NCBI GenBank assembly: GCA_963775315.1
Contig: CAVZIN010000003.1
Span: 62,001 to 126,000, forward strand
Direction of reading: 5' to 3'
Length of the DNA stretch: 64,000 nucleotides
Origin: CAWGHZ01 sp963775315
Lineage (GTDB): Bacteria; Pseudomonadota; Alphaproteobacteria; MPNO01; DASWLB01
Shown: in pieces, positions 34,706-43,105 of the stretch
Layout of the letters: the number at the start of each line of letters is the position of its first letter
Position numbering within the stretch: position 1 is the stretch's first letter
The notes under the pieces: model-generated
The model's database searches: none
What the model was told of the DNA's origin: nothing
What the model saw: the letters and a program-made list of their open reading frames with translations, nothing else
Program-made: the position numbers and the translations under genes

Positions 34706-35585
34706 TCTGGGCGTAGGAGAGGAGCGCGAACAGCGCGGTGCCGCCCACCACGTTGCCGGCGAGCACGGGGGCGGTGAAGGCCCACAGCATATGGCCGAGC
34801 GCGAGCTCGCCGTTCACCACCAGCAGAAACGCTTCCACGCTGCCGGCCACGATGTGGGCGAAGCCTGCCGCCGCGATCAGATAGGTGATCACGGTGACGA
34901 CGTGGAACTGGGTCTCGCGCGCGCTCGGGATCAGCCACACCATGGTCGCGATCAGGAATCCGGCCGCGATGGCCCGGAAGAACATGCTTGGCCAGTCGTG
35001 CGCCATGCCGTGGCGGCTGATCTCCAGCATGCCGGCCTTGAGTTCGGGCGAGACGACCGGGGTGAAGGTAATGAAGCAGGCCGCGACCAGCGTGCCCGTC
35101 ATGTTGGCGAGGAAAACGATGGTCCACATGCGGCCGAGCTTGCCGACGTTGGTCCAGGTGAAGTCGGCCATCACCGGCAGCACGACGGTCACCGTGTTCT
35201 CGGTGAAAAGCTGCTGGCGGCTCAGCACCACGATCAGGAAGCCGACCGAATAGCCGAGGCTCGATACGCCTCGTTCCCACGGCGCGTCGGGCAGGTAGCT
35301 CCGCAGCACCGCCTGGGCGAGCAGCGAGAAGCTGATGGACAGCCCGGCGGCGACGCCGGACCACCAGAGCGAGGTCGCGGGGCGCTGGATCTCCTCGTCG
35401 CCATGGCGGCGGACGATTTCGTAGATGACCGGCGTGCGCGGCGCCGAAAGCTCGTCGATCTCCTCGAGCTCCTGCTCGGTGATGGGCGAGCCCTCGACCG
35501 GCCGCTCCGCGCCGCGTTCCGCGTCGCCGTTCCCGGCACCGCGCTCCTTCGCCGGCCGCCGCGACAATTCGAAGCCTTCCGCCAA
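34689..35585 (-). CDS. formate/nitrite transporter family channel
   Basis: FNT-family anion channel of about 298 residues with six membrane helices. Typical segments: WWSGVAAGLSISFSLLAQAV, LSRQQLFTENTVTVVLPVM, MTGTLVAACF, HIVAGSVEAFLLV and APVLAGNVVGGTALFALLSY. The amino terminus carries a ~65-residue charged extension. The start is uncertain: the first candidate is a TTG at 35585, 12 bases after the stop of the upstream gene. Substrate (formate, nitrite or other) cannot be told from the sequence. Confidence 0.88.
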   Translation of the reverse strand: MAEGFELSRRPAKERGAGNGDAERGAERPVEGSPITEQELEEIDELSAPRTPVIYEIVRRHGDEEIQRPATSLWWSGVAAGLSISFSLLAQAVLRSYLPDAPWERGVSSLGYSVGFLIVVLSRQQLFTENTVTVVLPVMADFTWTNVGKLGRMWTIVFLANMTGTLVAACFITFTPVVSPELKAGMLEISRHGMAHDWPSMFFRAIAAGFLIATMVWLIPSARETQFHVVTVITYLIAAAGFAHIVAGSVEAFLLVVNGELALGHMLWAFTAPVLAGNVVGGTALFALLSYAQIMKEI

Positions 35586-35597
35586 CTCAGTCGCGGC

Positions 35598-36077
35598 TCA
35601 CGCCGGTTCGCGCTCGCGCACCGGCGGGGCGTGGAGGGCCGCCTTGCCGTCGGTCGCGACCAGCCGCCGCGCGAGCGCCTCGACCGCGCTCGTCACCGTC
35701 TCGACCCCGCGCCGCCCGTCGGCCGCGATCAGCAGCAGCCGCGGCGCGCCCCCGCCGAGCTCGTGGACCAGTTCCAGCATGGCGCGCGGATCGAGGCCGG
35801 GCGCGCGCGGCGCCGGCCGTCCGGGACGTGGCGGCAGCGCCGCCTCGGTGACCGCGAGGGGATCGGCCGGCGTGTCGCGGGTCGTGCCGTGGACCAGCAC
35901 GACCGCGTCGTACCCGTCCGCGGCGGCATAGGCCAGGTCAACCTCGCGCACGCCGAAATCGACCACCTCCACGCCTTGCGGCTGGGGGCGGCGGGCAAGC
36001 CGGCGCGCGACCGCGACGCCAAACGCCTCGTCGCCGCGCGGCGGCTCGGCAATACCGGTGATCAGGATGCGGCACAT
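35598..36077 (-). CDS. hydrogenase-maturation-protease-like protein
   Basis: HyaD/HybD-type fold, 159 residues. It opens CRILITGIAEPPRGDEAFGVAVARRL, matching the family's G-I-G-N-x-x-R-G-D-(D/E)-x-x-G opening; the metal-ligand Glu/Asp is present, but Asn is replaced by Glu. VEVVDFGVREVDLAYA follows, as expected. No hydrogenase genes are in the window, so the substrate is unclear and it may have another role. The ATG at 36077 has GAGGGA upstream. It precedes the FNT gene by 12 bases, suggesting one operon. Confidence 0.75.
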   Translation of the reverse strand: MCRILITGIAEPPRGDEAFGVAVARRLARRPQPQGVEVVDFGVREVDLAYAAADGYDAVVLVHGTTRDTPADPLAVTEAALPPRPGRPAPRAPGLDPRAMLELVHELGGGAPRLLLIAADGRRGVETVTSAVEALARRLVATDGKAALHAPPVREREPA

Positions 36078-36150
36078 CGGGTCCCTCGCTGAGTACGGAC
36101 CCTGCATGCTCCGCCGGCCGGCGGGAAGCGGCACTAACCTTGGCTAAGCG

Positions 36151-36178
36151 GGCGCCGCCGGCACGCGCCGGCGGCGCC
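36151..36178 (-). terminator. strong hairpin downstream of rpoH
   Basis: A perfect 12-base stem, GGCGCCGCCGGC, with ACGC loop, 5 bases after the rpoH stop on the minus strand. There is no T-run, so it may end transcription only with help or protect the transcript end. Confidence 0.5.
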
Positions 36179-36183
36179 GTCGC

Positions 36184-37062
36184 CTACGAAAACAGCTCGC
36201 TGTGGCCGGCGTGGTCGTGGTCGAGCGCGACGCGCAGCTTGTCGAGCGCCTTGCCTTCGATCTGGCGGATGCGCTCCTTGGTGACGCCGAAGCTCGCGCC
36301 GATCTCGGCGAGAGTCGTGCGACCGTCGCCCAGGAAGCGCGCCGCGATGATCTGGCGCTCGCGCGGGGTGAGCGAGTCGAGCGCCTCGTTGAGCCAGCGC
36401 GAGCGCACGCTGCGGTCGTGCCGGTCGGTCACGACCTCTTCCGGGCTCGGCCCGTCGTCGGCCAGGAAGTCCTGCAGCTCGTCCGTGTCCTCGTCGCCGA
36501 TCGAGGCGTTGAGCGAGCGGTCGGGCCGCGACAGGTGTGCCTCCATCCGCTCGACCGCCGCGAGCGGCACGCCGAGCGCCTGGGCGATCGACTGGCGCTG
36601 CTCGTCCGTCATCGAGGTGGCCGTGGCGCCGCCCAGCTTGGCGCGCAGCCGGCGCAGGTTGAAGAACAGGCTCTTCTGCGCGGGCGTCGTGCCGATGCGG
36701 ACGATCGAGGCGTTGCGCACGATGTATTCCTGGATCGCCGCCATGATCCACCAGGTGGCGTAGGTCGAGAAGCGGACCTCGCGCTCCGGGTCGAACCGGT
36801 TGGCGGCTTCCATCAGCCCGACATTGCCTTCCTGGATCAGGTCGTTCAGCGGCAGGCCATAGCCGCGGAACCGGCCGGCGATCCGCACCACGAGGCGGAT
36901 GTGGCTGGTGATGATCTCGTGCAGGGCCTTCTGGTCGCGCTCGTCGCGCCACCGGCGGGCGAGATCGACCTCGTGCTCGCGCTCCAGGAGGGGCGCGTCC
37001 ATCGCCTGCGAGATGTAGCGCCGATCGTTGCGGTCGGGTGTTCCGGGGTTCGCATATGCCAT
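36184..37062 (-). CDS. rpoH: RNA polymerase sigma-32 factor
   Basis: Heat-shock sigma factor, 292 residues. Region 2 includes DLIQEGNVGLMEAANRFDPE and FSTYATWWIMAAIQEYI. The RpoH box is QKSLFFNLR (129-137), which sets it apart from other sigma factors. Region 4 has LTPRERQIIAARFL and LAEIGASFGVTKERIRQIE. It is divergent from the MarR gene at 37220 across a 157-bp region with a palindrome at 37129. Alphaproteobacteria often have two rpoH genes; which one this is cannot be told. Confidence 0.95.
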   Translation of the reverse strand: MAYANPGTPDRNDRRYISQAMDAPLLEREHEVDLARRWRDERDQKALHEIITSHIRLVVRIAGRFRGYGLPLNDLIQEGNVGLMEAANRFDPEREVRFSTYATWWIMAAIQEYIVRNASIVRIGTTPAQKSLFFNLRRLRAKLGGATATSMTDEQRQSIAQALGVPLAAVERMEAHLSRPDRSLNASIGDEDTDELQDFLADDGPSPEEVVTDRHDRSVRSRWLNEALDSLTPRERQIIAARFLGDGRTTLAEIGASFGVTKERIRQIEGKALDKLRVALDHDHAGHSELFS

Positions 37063-37128
37063 TTGCAGTACTCCGTCCCGGGGCTGGCGTCCGGGGACCT
37101 GAGGCGGCGCGTGCGCCGCACCATTTGC

Positions 37129-37141
37129 TATCGAGTCGATA
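37129..37141. promoter_or_regulatory. perfect palindrome between rpoH and marR
   Basis: TATCGAGTCGATA, two 6-base arms around one base, in an AT-rich stretch between divergent genes. It is a plausible binding site for the MarR protein, by position only. Confidence 0.45.
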
Positions 37142-37219
37142 ATATAATTTGACCCCGCCCCGTTTGCAACCAGTTACCCATGCGCTATATCGCTCCGATA
37201 CCAAAGGAGGAAGCACCGC

Positions 37220-37798
37220 TTGGCCAACTCGCGACACGTGGCGGATATGCTCGACCGGCTGGCCCGGATCGCGCACGGCGCCCAGTTCTGCGCGGGGCTC
37301 AACCCGGCCCAGTGGGAGGCGCTGCGCTTCCTCGCACGCGCAAACCGCTATTCCCGCTCGCCCGGCGCCATCGCCGACTATCTCGGCGCCACGCGAGGCA
37401 CCATCTCCCAGACGCTTATTGCCTTGGAATCGAAGGGTTATATCCGGCGCAGCCGGTGCTCGGCCGACAAGCGCGGGGTCGACGTGGCGCTGACCGAGGC
37501 GGGGCGCGCGGTGCTTTGCCAGGACCCGCTCACCGTGCTCGGTGCTTCGGTGGCGGCGCTCGGCGAGGAGGAACGCGGCGTGCTCTCGCGCGTGATCGAC
37601 CGGGTGTTCGAGCAGGTCCAGCAGGCCAAGGGGATTTGCGCCTTCGGCCGCTGCCGCGACTGCTGCCACCTGAAGCCGGGCGAGGGCGAAACGGCCAAGA
37701 TGGAAGCCACCGCCCCCGGCGCCTGCCGCTGCGGCGTCACCGGCGATTCGCTGAAATCCGACGAACTCAACCAGATCTGCGTCGATTTCCGGCCCTGA
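37220..37798 (+). CDS. MarR-family regulator with Cys-rich carboxy terminus
   Basis: A 192-residue protein. Residues about 8-105 form a MarR winged helix (SRSPGAIADYLGATRGTISQ, IRRSRCSADKRGVDVALTEAG). After a helix, residues 140-187 hold seven cysteines (140, 145, 148, 149, 169, 171, 187: GICAFGRCRDCCHL, CRCGVTG, QICVDF), which look like a metal or iron-sulfur site. The TTG start at 37220 is supported by AGGAGG 9 bases upstream. A sensor of metal, oxygen or redox state is inferred. Likely targets are its own region and divergent rpoH. Confidence 0.83.
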   Translation: MANSRHVADMLDRLARIAHGAQFCAGLNPAQWEALRFLARANRYSRSPGAIADYLGATRGTISQTLIALESKGYIRRSRCSADKRGVDVALTEAGRAVLCQDPLTVLGASVAALGEEERGVLSRVIDRVFEQVQQAKGICAFGRCRDCCHLKPGEGETAKMEATAPGACRCGVTGDSLKSDELNQICVDFRP

Positions 37799-37817
37799 CG
37801 CCGGCCCGGCCGATCTT

Positions 37818-37837
37818 CGCGGTATCATAATACCGCG
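37818..37837. promoter_or_regulatory. 20-bp perfect palindrome upstream of rplM
   Basis: CGCGGTAT-CATA-ATACCGCG, 20 bases after the MarR gene stop and 90 before rplM. No T-run follows, so it is more like an operator than a terminator. Confidence 0.5.
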
Positions 37838-37927
37838 CCCTTAATCCCCTGCCGTACAATGCATTTTTACGGTTGACCTGCGCGTGCGGCGTGGCATATT
37901 CCGCCGTCGCCGAAAGGACCCTGAACG

Positions 37928-38392
37928 ATGAAAACCTATTCCGCCCGGGCACAGGACGTGACCCGCAAATGGGTGGTGATCGACGCCGACGGGCTGGTGC
38001 TCGGGCGTCTCGCCAGCCTGGTCGCCATGCGCCTCCGGGGCAAGCACAAGCCGATCTTCACGCCGCACGTCGATTGCGGCGACAACGTGATTATCGTCAA
38101 CGCCGAGAAGGTGCGGCTGACCGGCCACAAGTACGAGGACAAGGTCTTCTACTGGCACACCGGCCATCCCGGCGGCATCAAGGGCCGCACCGCCCGCGCG
38201 ACGCTGGAGGGGGCGCACCCCGACCGGCTGATCACCAAGGCGGTGGAGCGCATGGTGCCGCGCAACAATCTGGGCCGCGACGTGATGCGCAAGCTGCACG
38301 TCTATGCCGGTCCGAGCCATCCGCACGAGGCCCAGAAGCCCGAGCCTCTCGACATCGGCGCGATGAACCGCAAGAACAGAAGGAGCGCCTGA
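37928..38392 (+). CDS. rplM: 50S ribosomal protein L13
   Basis: L13, 154 residues, a normal length. KTYSARAQDVTRKWVVIDA, GRLASLVAMRLRGKHKP, VERMVPRNNLGRDVMRKLHVY and PHEAQ are conserved. The ATG at 37928 has AAAGGA upstream. First gene of the rplM-rpsI operon. Confidence 0.98.
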   Translation: MKTYSARAQDVTRKWVVIDADGLVLGRLASLVAMRLRGKHKPIFTPHVDCGDNVIIVNAEKVRLTGHKYEDKVFYWHTGHPGGIKGRTARATLEGAHPDRLITKAVERMVPRNNLGRDVMRKLHVYAGPSHPHEAQKPEPLDIGAMNRKNRRSA

Positions 38393-38394
38393 GC

Positions 38395-38838
38395 ATGGCC
38401 ACCGAATTCGGCGCCGCCGCCGCGCCCCTGCACGAGCGGAAGGTCGACGGCCAGGGCCGCGCCTACGCGACCGGCCGCCGCAAGGACGCGGTCGCGCGCG
38501 TCTGGGTCATGCCCGGCAAGGGCAAGATCACCGTCAACGGGCGCGAGAGCAACGTGTACTTCGCCCGCCCGACCCTGCGGATGCTGATCAACCAGCCGTT
38601 CCTGGTGGTCAACCGCGACAGCCAGTACGACGTGTACTGCACCGTCACCGGCGGCGGCCTCTCGGGCCAGGCCGGCGCGGTGCGCCACGGCATCTCGCGC
38701 GCGCTCACGCACCACGATCCGGCGCTCCGGCCGATCCTCAAGAAGGCCGGATTCCTGACCCGCGACCCGCGCGTGGTCGAGCGCAAGAAGTACGGCAAGC
38801 CGAAGGCGCGACGCAGCTTCCAGTTCTCCAAGCGCTGA
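38395..38838 (+). CDS. rpsI: 30S ribosomal protein S9
   Basis: S9, 147 residues, with a ~20-residue amino-terminal extension usual in alphaproteobacteria. YATGRRKDAVARVWVMPGKG, GGGLSGQAGAVRHGISRAL and the tail KKYGKPKARRSFQFSKR, which reaches the decoding site, are all present. It starts two bases after the rplM stop, with AAGGAGCG before the ATG. Confidence 0.98.
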   Translation: MATEFGAAAAPLHERKVDGQGRAYATGRRKDAVARVWVMPGKGKITVNGRESNVYFARPTLRMLINQPFLVVNRDSQYDVYCTVTGGGLSGQAGAVRHGISRALTHHDPALRPILKKAGFLTRDPRVVERKKYGKPKARRSFQFSKR

Positions 38839-38861
38839 CGCGCGACGCCTTTCCGTGTTCG

Positions 38862-38898
38862 AACGGGCGTCCCGCTTCGGCGGGGCGCCCGTTTCATT
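38862..38898 (+). terminator. rho-independent terminator after rpsI
   Basis: A 14-pair stem (AACGGGCGTCCCGC pairing with GCGGGGCGCCCGTT, one G-T pair) with a TTCG tetraloop, then TCATTTC; 23 bases after the rpsI stop. Confidence 0.85.
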
Positions 38899-38930
38899 TC
38901 CGGCCTCGATTCCTTATTGTGGACGCCATC

Positions 38931-39983
38931 ATGGCCACCAAGCCCAACACCATCCGGACCGCCATTCTCGGCGCCAGCGGCTATACCGGCGCCGAGCTGG
39001 TGCGCCTGCTGCTGCACCACCCGTCGGTCGAGCTCTCGGCGTTGACGGCGGACCGCCACGCCGGCAAGCCCTACGGCGCCGTCTTCCCGCACCTCGGCGA
39101 CCGGGGATTGCCCGACCTCGTGAAGATCGACGCCGTCGACTATTCCGGCATCGACCTGGTGTTCTGCTGCCTCCCGCATGGCGAGACGCAGCGCGTGATC
39201 GCCGCGCTGCCGGGCCATCTCCGCGTCATCGACCTGTCGGCGGATTTCCGCCTGGCCGATCTGGCCGCCTACGCCGAATGGTACGGCCACGATCATCACG
39301 CGCCCGAGCTGCAGAAGACCGCCGTCTATGGCGTGACGGAGCTCGCGCGCGAGGCGGTGAAAAGCGCGCGGCTGGTCGCCAACCCTGGCTGCTACCCGAC
39401 CTCGGCAATCCTGCCGCTCTTCCCGCTGATCGAGGCGGGCGCGGTCGAAACCGGCGAGATCATCGTCGATTCCAAGTCCGGCATGACCGGCGCCGGCCGC
39501 GCGGCCAAGGAGGAGATGCTGTTCTCCGAGGTGTCCGAGGGCATCAACGCCTACGGCATCGCGCGCCACCGCCACACGCCGGAGATCGAGCAGGAGCTGG
39601 GCCGTGCCGCGGGCGCGGCGGTGCGGGTCGCGTTCACCCCGCACCTCATGCCGATGAACCGCGGGATCCTCTCCACCATCTATGTGCGGCTCGCCAACGG
39701 CGCCGACGCCAGGGCGCTGCGCGTGACCCTCGCCAAGCGCTACGCGGGCGAGCCCTTCGTGCGGCTCGTGCCCGAGGGGATGGCGCCGGCGACGCGCCAC
39801 GTGCGCGGCTCCAACCACTGCCTGATCGGGGTGTTCGCCGATCGGCTGCCCGGCCGCGCCATCCTGGTTTCGGTCATCGACAATCTGGTCAAGGGCGCGT
39901 CGGGCCAGGCGATCCAGAACATGAACGCGATGTACGCCCTGCCCGAGACCACCGCGCTGCAGCAGGAGCCTTTGTTCCCGTGA
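38931..39983 (+). CDS. argC: N-acetyl-gamma-glutamyl-phosphate reductase
   Basis: Third step of arginine synthesis: NADPH reduction of N-acetylglutamyl phosphate to the semialdehyde. 350 residues of the long class. ILGASGYTGAELVRLLLHHP binds NADP, and VANPGCYPT carries the catalytic Cys. SKSGMTGAGR and RHRHTPEIEQEL are conserved. I prefer the ATG at 38931 over a GTG 12 bases earlier. The stop overlaps the next gene by 4 bases (GTGA). Confidence 0.96.
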   Translation: MATKPNTIRTAILGASGYTGAELVRLLLHHPSVELSALTADRHAGKPYGAVFPHLGDRGLPDLVKIDAVDYSGIDLVFCCLPHGETQRVIAALPGHLRVIDLSADFRLADLAAYAEWYGHDHHAPELQKTAVYGVTELAREAVKSARLVANPGCYPTSAILPLFPLIEAGAVETGEIIVDSKSGMTGAGRAAKEEMLFSEVSEGINAYGIARHRHTPEIEQELGRAAGAAVRVAFTPHLMPMNRGILSTIYVRLANGADARALRVTLAKRYAGEPFVRLVPEGMAPATRHVRGSNHCLIGVFADRLPGRAILVSVIDNLVKGASGQAIQNMNAMYALPETTALQQEPLFP

Positions 39984-40519
39984 CCGGCTTGATCCTGCCC
40001 TATGGCAACCACACGCCGCTGATCCACAAGACCGCTTTCGTCGCGCCGAACGCGACCGTCATCGGCGACGTCGAGATGGCCGAGGATGCGAGCCTCTGGT
40101 TCGGCTGCATCGTGCGCGGCGACGACGAGCCGATCCGCATCGGCGCGCGCTCGAACATCCAGGACGGCTCGATCGTCCACGTCTCGTCGGGCGTCCAGGG
40201 CACCTATATCGGCGCCGACGTGACCGTGGGCCACATGGTGCTGCTGCACGCCTGCACCCTGCAGGACGGATCGTTCGTCGGGATGGGCGCGACGCTCCTC
40301 GACGAATGCGTGGTCGAAACCGGCGCGATGGTGGCGGCGGGCTCCCTCGTGACGCCCGGCAAGATCGTCAAGGCAGGCGAGATGTGGGCCGGGCGCCCGG
40401 CCCGCAAGATGCGCGACATGGGCCCCGACGAGATCGCCTACGGGAGGGAGATCGTCGCCCACTACGTCAAGCGCGGGCGCGAATACACCGACATCCTGGC
40501 GCGGCGAGCCAAGGGCTGA
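39980..40519 (+). CDS. gamma carbonic anhydrase family protein
   Basis: Left-handed beta-helix protein of 179 residues. Hexapeptide repeats run from about 15 to 150. IVRGDDEPIRIG, NIQDGSIVHVS and VGHMVLLHACTL carry the three His zinc ligands typical of gamma-class carbonic anhydrases and of the YrdA/PaaY group. Activity in this group is variable. It starts with a GTG overlapping the argC stop, so it is translated with argC. Confidence 0.9.
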   Translation: MTGLILPYGNHTPLIHKTAFVAPNATVIGDVEMAEDASLWFGCIVRGDDEPIRIGARSNIQDGSIVHVSSGVQGTYIGADVTVGHMVLLHACTLQDGSFVGMGATLLDECVVETGAMVAAGSLVTPGKIVKAGEMWAGRPARKMRDMGPDEIAYGREIVAHYVKRGREYTDILARRAKG

Positions 40520-40526
40520 GCCAAAC

Positions 40527-40585
40527 TGTCATCCCGGGCGCTGCGCAGCGTGAAATGGTGCGCCGCAGACGCGGGACCCATCCGG
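40527..40585. repeat. REP-like intergenic element, single arm
   Basis: Begins TGTCATCCCGGGCGC and continues GCGCCGCAGACGCGGGACCC; a shorter relative of the inverted-repeat element at 41714-41828. This kind of element is frequent in alphaproteobacterial intergenic DNA. Confidence 0.6.
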
Positions 40586-40675
40586 CCGTTCCCCCGCCCC
40601 TGGACTTTTGCCGCCCGAGGGGGCTAGCATTCGCGATCTTCCACCGTTGGGGCGCGGCCACGGCCGCGAGGCATC

Positions 40676-41695
40676 ATGACCATCGACATGCACCACCACT
40701 GGATTTCCAAGGGTTTGTCCGAGGTCCTTCGCAAGCGTACCGAGATGCCGCGCATCTACAAGATGGACGACGGGCGCGAGTACCTGGATTCGCCCATCGC
40801 CGGCTTCCCGCTGACCGAGGGGTTCGACTCGCCCGAGAAGCGCATCGAGGAGATGGACAAGGGCGGCATCAGCCGCGGCGTGCTGTCGATGATCGGGCTC
40901 GGCATCGAGAACATGCCGCTGGAGATTTCGCTGCCGCTGCTCCGCGCCTATAACAACTCGGTGTCCGAGACCTGCCGGAAATATCCCGACCGGTTCTCGG
41001 CGCTCGCCGCGATCCCCTATACCGACATGACGGCTGCGGTCGCCGAGTTCGAGCGGGCGATGGACCTGCCCGGCTTCGTCGGCGCCCAGCTTCCTGGCGA
41101 CGGGTTCCTGTCGAAGAGGCGCGCCGAGCGCTGGCGGCCCGTGTTCGAGGCTGCCAACCGCCGCCGCGCGCACTTCCTCGTGCATTACGGCAAGCAGGCG
41201 AACGATCCCGAGGCGCCGCGCCCGGACCTTTCGGACCTCGCCACGCCGCGCCGCGGCACGCTCGACATGCAGTCGCGCCTGTCGTCGGCCATGCTGACCT
41301 TCGTGATGACCGACTTCCTCAAAGACTTCCCGAACGTGTCGGTCCAGACCCACAACCTCGGCGGCAACATCCCGCTGGAGGTCGAGCGGCTCGACCATCG
41401 CCACATGATCTCGCACCCGAACGAGGAGCTGCCCTCGGCCAAGTTCCGCAACATGAAGATGGTGGTCGACTGCAACTCCTACGGCGCGCGCGGCATCGAG
41501 CTCGCCGTCGCGGTCTATGGCGCGGACAAGATCGTCGCCGGCACCGACGGCACGCTGTTCGGCATGGAGTGGACCGAGAGGGCGCTGGGCGAGGCGAACA
41601 TCTCCGAGGCCGAGAAGGAGATGATCCGGTCGGGCAACGCGCTGCGCGTCCTCGCGCCCAACCTGCCCGGGGCCACCCGCGCCGCCGCGGAGTAG
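40676..41695 (+). CDS. metal-dependent amidohydrolase (ACMSD-type)
   Basis: Amidohydrolase_2 superfamily, 339 residues. It opens TIDMHHHWISKGLSEVL with the H-x-H metal site. HFLVHYGKQ (third His), VQTHNLGGNIPLEVERLDHR (His) and GTDGTLFGMEW (catalytic Asp) complete the pattern of decarboxylases and hydrolases of this group. Its substrate is unknown. The neighbouring propeller gene may belong with it, but a 150-bp gap containing a repeat separates them. Confidence 0.85.
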   Translation: MTIDMHHHWISKGLSEVLRKRTEMPRIYKMDDGREYLDSPIAGFPLTEGFDSPEKRIEEMDKGGISRGVLSMIGLGIENMPLEISLPLLRAYNNSVSETCRKYPDRFSALAAIPYTDMTAAVAEFERAMDLPGFVGAQLPGDGFLSKRRAERWRPVFEAANRRRAHFLVHYGKQANDPEAPRPDLSDLATPRRGTLDMQSRLSSAMLTFVMTDFLKDFPNVSVQTHNLGGNIPLEVERLDHRHMISHPNEELPSAKFRNMKMVVDCNSYGARGIELAVAVYGADKIVAGTDGTLFGMEWTERALGEANISEAEKEMIRSGNALRVLAPNLPGATRAAAE

Positions 41696-41713
41696 GGGCG
41701 CCAATAAGGACGT

Positions 41714-41828
41714 TGTCATCCCGGGCGCGGCGCAGCAGCGAATTCTGCGCCGCAGACCCGGGATCCATCTCGCCACCATCCCGGATCGGTAGCGCAGAAT
41801 TCGCTGCTGCGCGGCATCCAGGATGACA
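41714..41828. repeat. REP-like inverted-repeat element
   Basis: Two 37-base arms (41714-41750 and 41792-41828) pair with about 33 of 37 matches; both contain GCGCAGCAGCGAATTCTGCG or its reverse. The outer ends are TGTCATCC and GGATGACA. Would form a long hairpin between the two genes. Confidence 0.8.
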
Positions 41829-41846
41829 TCTTGTGGGGATGACATC

Positions 41847-42809
41847 ATGGACGGCACCAACGCCCGGGCGACGCTGCTGGTCACCGTCCGCGATTCGGTC
41901 AGCCTCTGCGCCATCGACATCGAGACCGGGGAGACGGTCGGCGTCGCGCGGACGGGCGAGGAGGGCGTCGCCAAGCCGCACGAATTCGCGCTGACCCGCA
42001 ACGGGCGGACGGCGTTCACCTCGATCTACGGCAACCGCGGGTACGGCACCAACGACAAGCCGGGCAAGGCGCTCGGCATCGTCGATATCGAGACCATGAC
42101 CACGGTGGGACAGGTCGACCTCGACCTCTACCGCGCGCCGCACGGCATGGATACCGACCGCGACGGCATGATCTGGGTGACCGCCGAGGTGAACCGCTGC
42201 GCGCTGGTGATCGACCCGGACGCGCGGCGCATCGCGCGCTCGGTGTGGATGGAGGCGCCGGTCCATTTCATCGCCCAATCGAAGGACCGGGCACGCATGT
42301 ACTTCTCGCACAAGGAGGTGCCGTTCGTGTCGGTGGTCGACGTGGGCGAGAAGTGCGTAACCGGCCGCATCCCGCTGCCCATCGGGTCGCAGTCGCTCTC
42401 GGTCTCGCCCGACGACCGGCGCGTCTATATCGGCGATTTCAACCGGCCGCTGCTGCACGTCGCCGACGCCGCGACCAACCAGGTCATCGAGACTGTCCCG
42501 CTCACCGCCGTGCCCGGCTGGCCCTACGCCACGCCGGACGGCAAGTACGTCATCGTCACCACCTATGACGAGCCGAACGACCGCGGCTATGTCGAGATCC
42601 TCGACGCGCGCGACCTCGCGAAGGCGCGTGTGATCGAGATGGGCGCCGAGCCGTTCCATGCCCTTGCCGCGGGGGATGGGCGCCACCTCTACGTCGCGCT
42701 CGGCGACGGGCGGATCCCGAAGATCGACCTCGACCGAGCCGTCATCGCCGAAGACCGCATGCGCGCCAATGGCACCGGCGCCGAAAAGCTGATGATCGTC
42801 GCGCGGTAG
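41847..42809 (+). CDS. YVTN-type beta-propeller protein
   Basis: A 320-residue repeat protein with at least five propeller blades: DIETGETVGVARTGEEG, GIVDIETMTTVGQVDL, VVDVGEKCVTGRIPLP, VADAATNQVIETVPLT, EILDARDLAKARVIEMG. Such proteins are often secreted, but no signal peptide is seen here, so it is probably cytoplasmic. Function is unknown. I chose ATG 41847; an in-frame earlier start at 41823 would extend it into the repeat. Confidence 0.75.
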   Translation: MDGTNARATLLVTVRDSVSLCAIDIETGETVGVARTGEEGVAKPHEFALTRNGRTAFTSIYGNRGYGTNDKPGKALGIVDIETMTTVGQVDLDLYRAPHGMDTDRDGMIWVTAEVNRCALVIDPDARRIARSVWMEAPVHFIAQSKDRARMYFSHKEVPFVSVVDVGEKCVTGRIPLPIGSQSLSVSPDDRRVYIGDFNRPLLHVADAATNQVIETVPLTAVPGWPYATPDGKYVIVTTYDEPNDRGYVEILDARDLAKARVIEMGAEPFHALAAGDGRHLYVALGDGRIPKIDLDRAVIAEDRMRANGTGAEKLMIVAR

Positions 42810-42826
42810 GCGCGGCCGGAGCGGCG

Positions 42827-43009
42827 CTACCTCTTGAACAAGGCCTCGGCGCCCGAGCGGATGCGGTCCTTTTTCGCGATTTCCGCGCGCGCGCGGGCGA
42901 TCTCGCCCTCCAGCTCGGCGATATAGGCGTTGAGCTCGGCCACCGACATGGGGTCGAGGTTCTTCGGCTGCGGCTTGGCCTTGAGCGGCCGGAGATCGTC
43001 CTCGTCCAT
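42827..43009 (-). CDS. DUF1192 family protein
   Basis: A 60-residue protein: an acidic opening (MDEDDLRPLKAKPQPKNLDP), then a helical segment MSVAELNAYIAELEGEIARA probably forming a coiled coil. DUF1192 is nearly restricted to alphaproteobacteria and has no known role. I prefer the ATG at 43009, 10 bases after GGGAGA, over one at 43018. It is divergent from the oxidoreductase. Confidence 0.85.
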   Translation of the reverse strand: MDEDDLRPLKAKPQPKNLDPMSVAELNAYIAELEGEIARARAEIAKKDRIRSGAEALFKR

Positions 43010-43105
43010 GCCTGGCATTCTCCCGCGATCGGCGCTTGTCAGTCTGGGACCAACCGGTTATGCCTGCAAGTCGCTCCCGCAACCTTTCGCCCTGGCAAGG
43101 AACCC

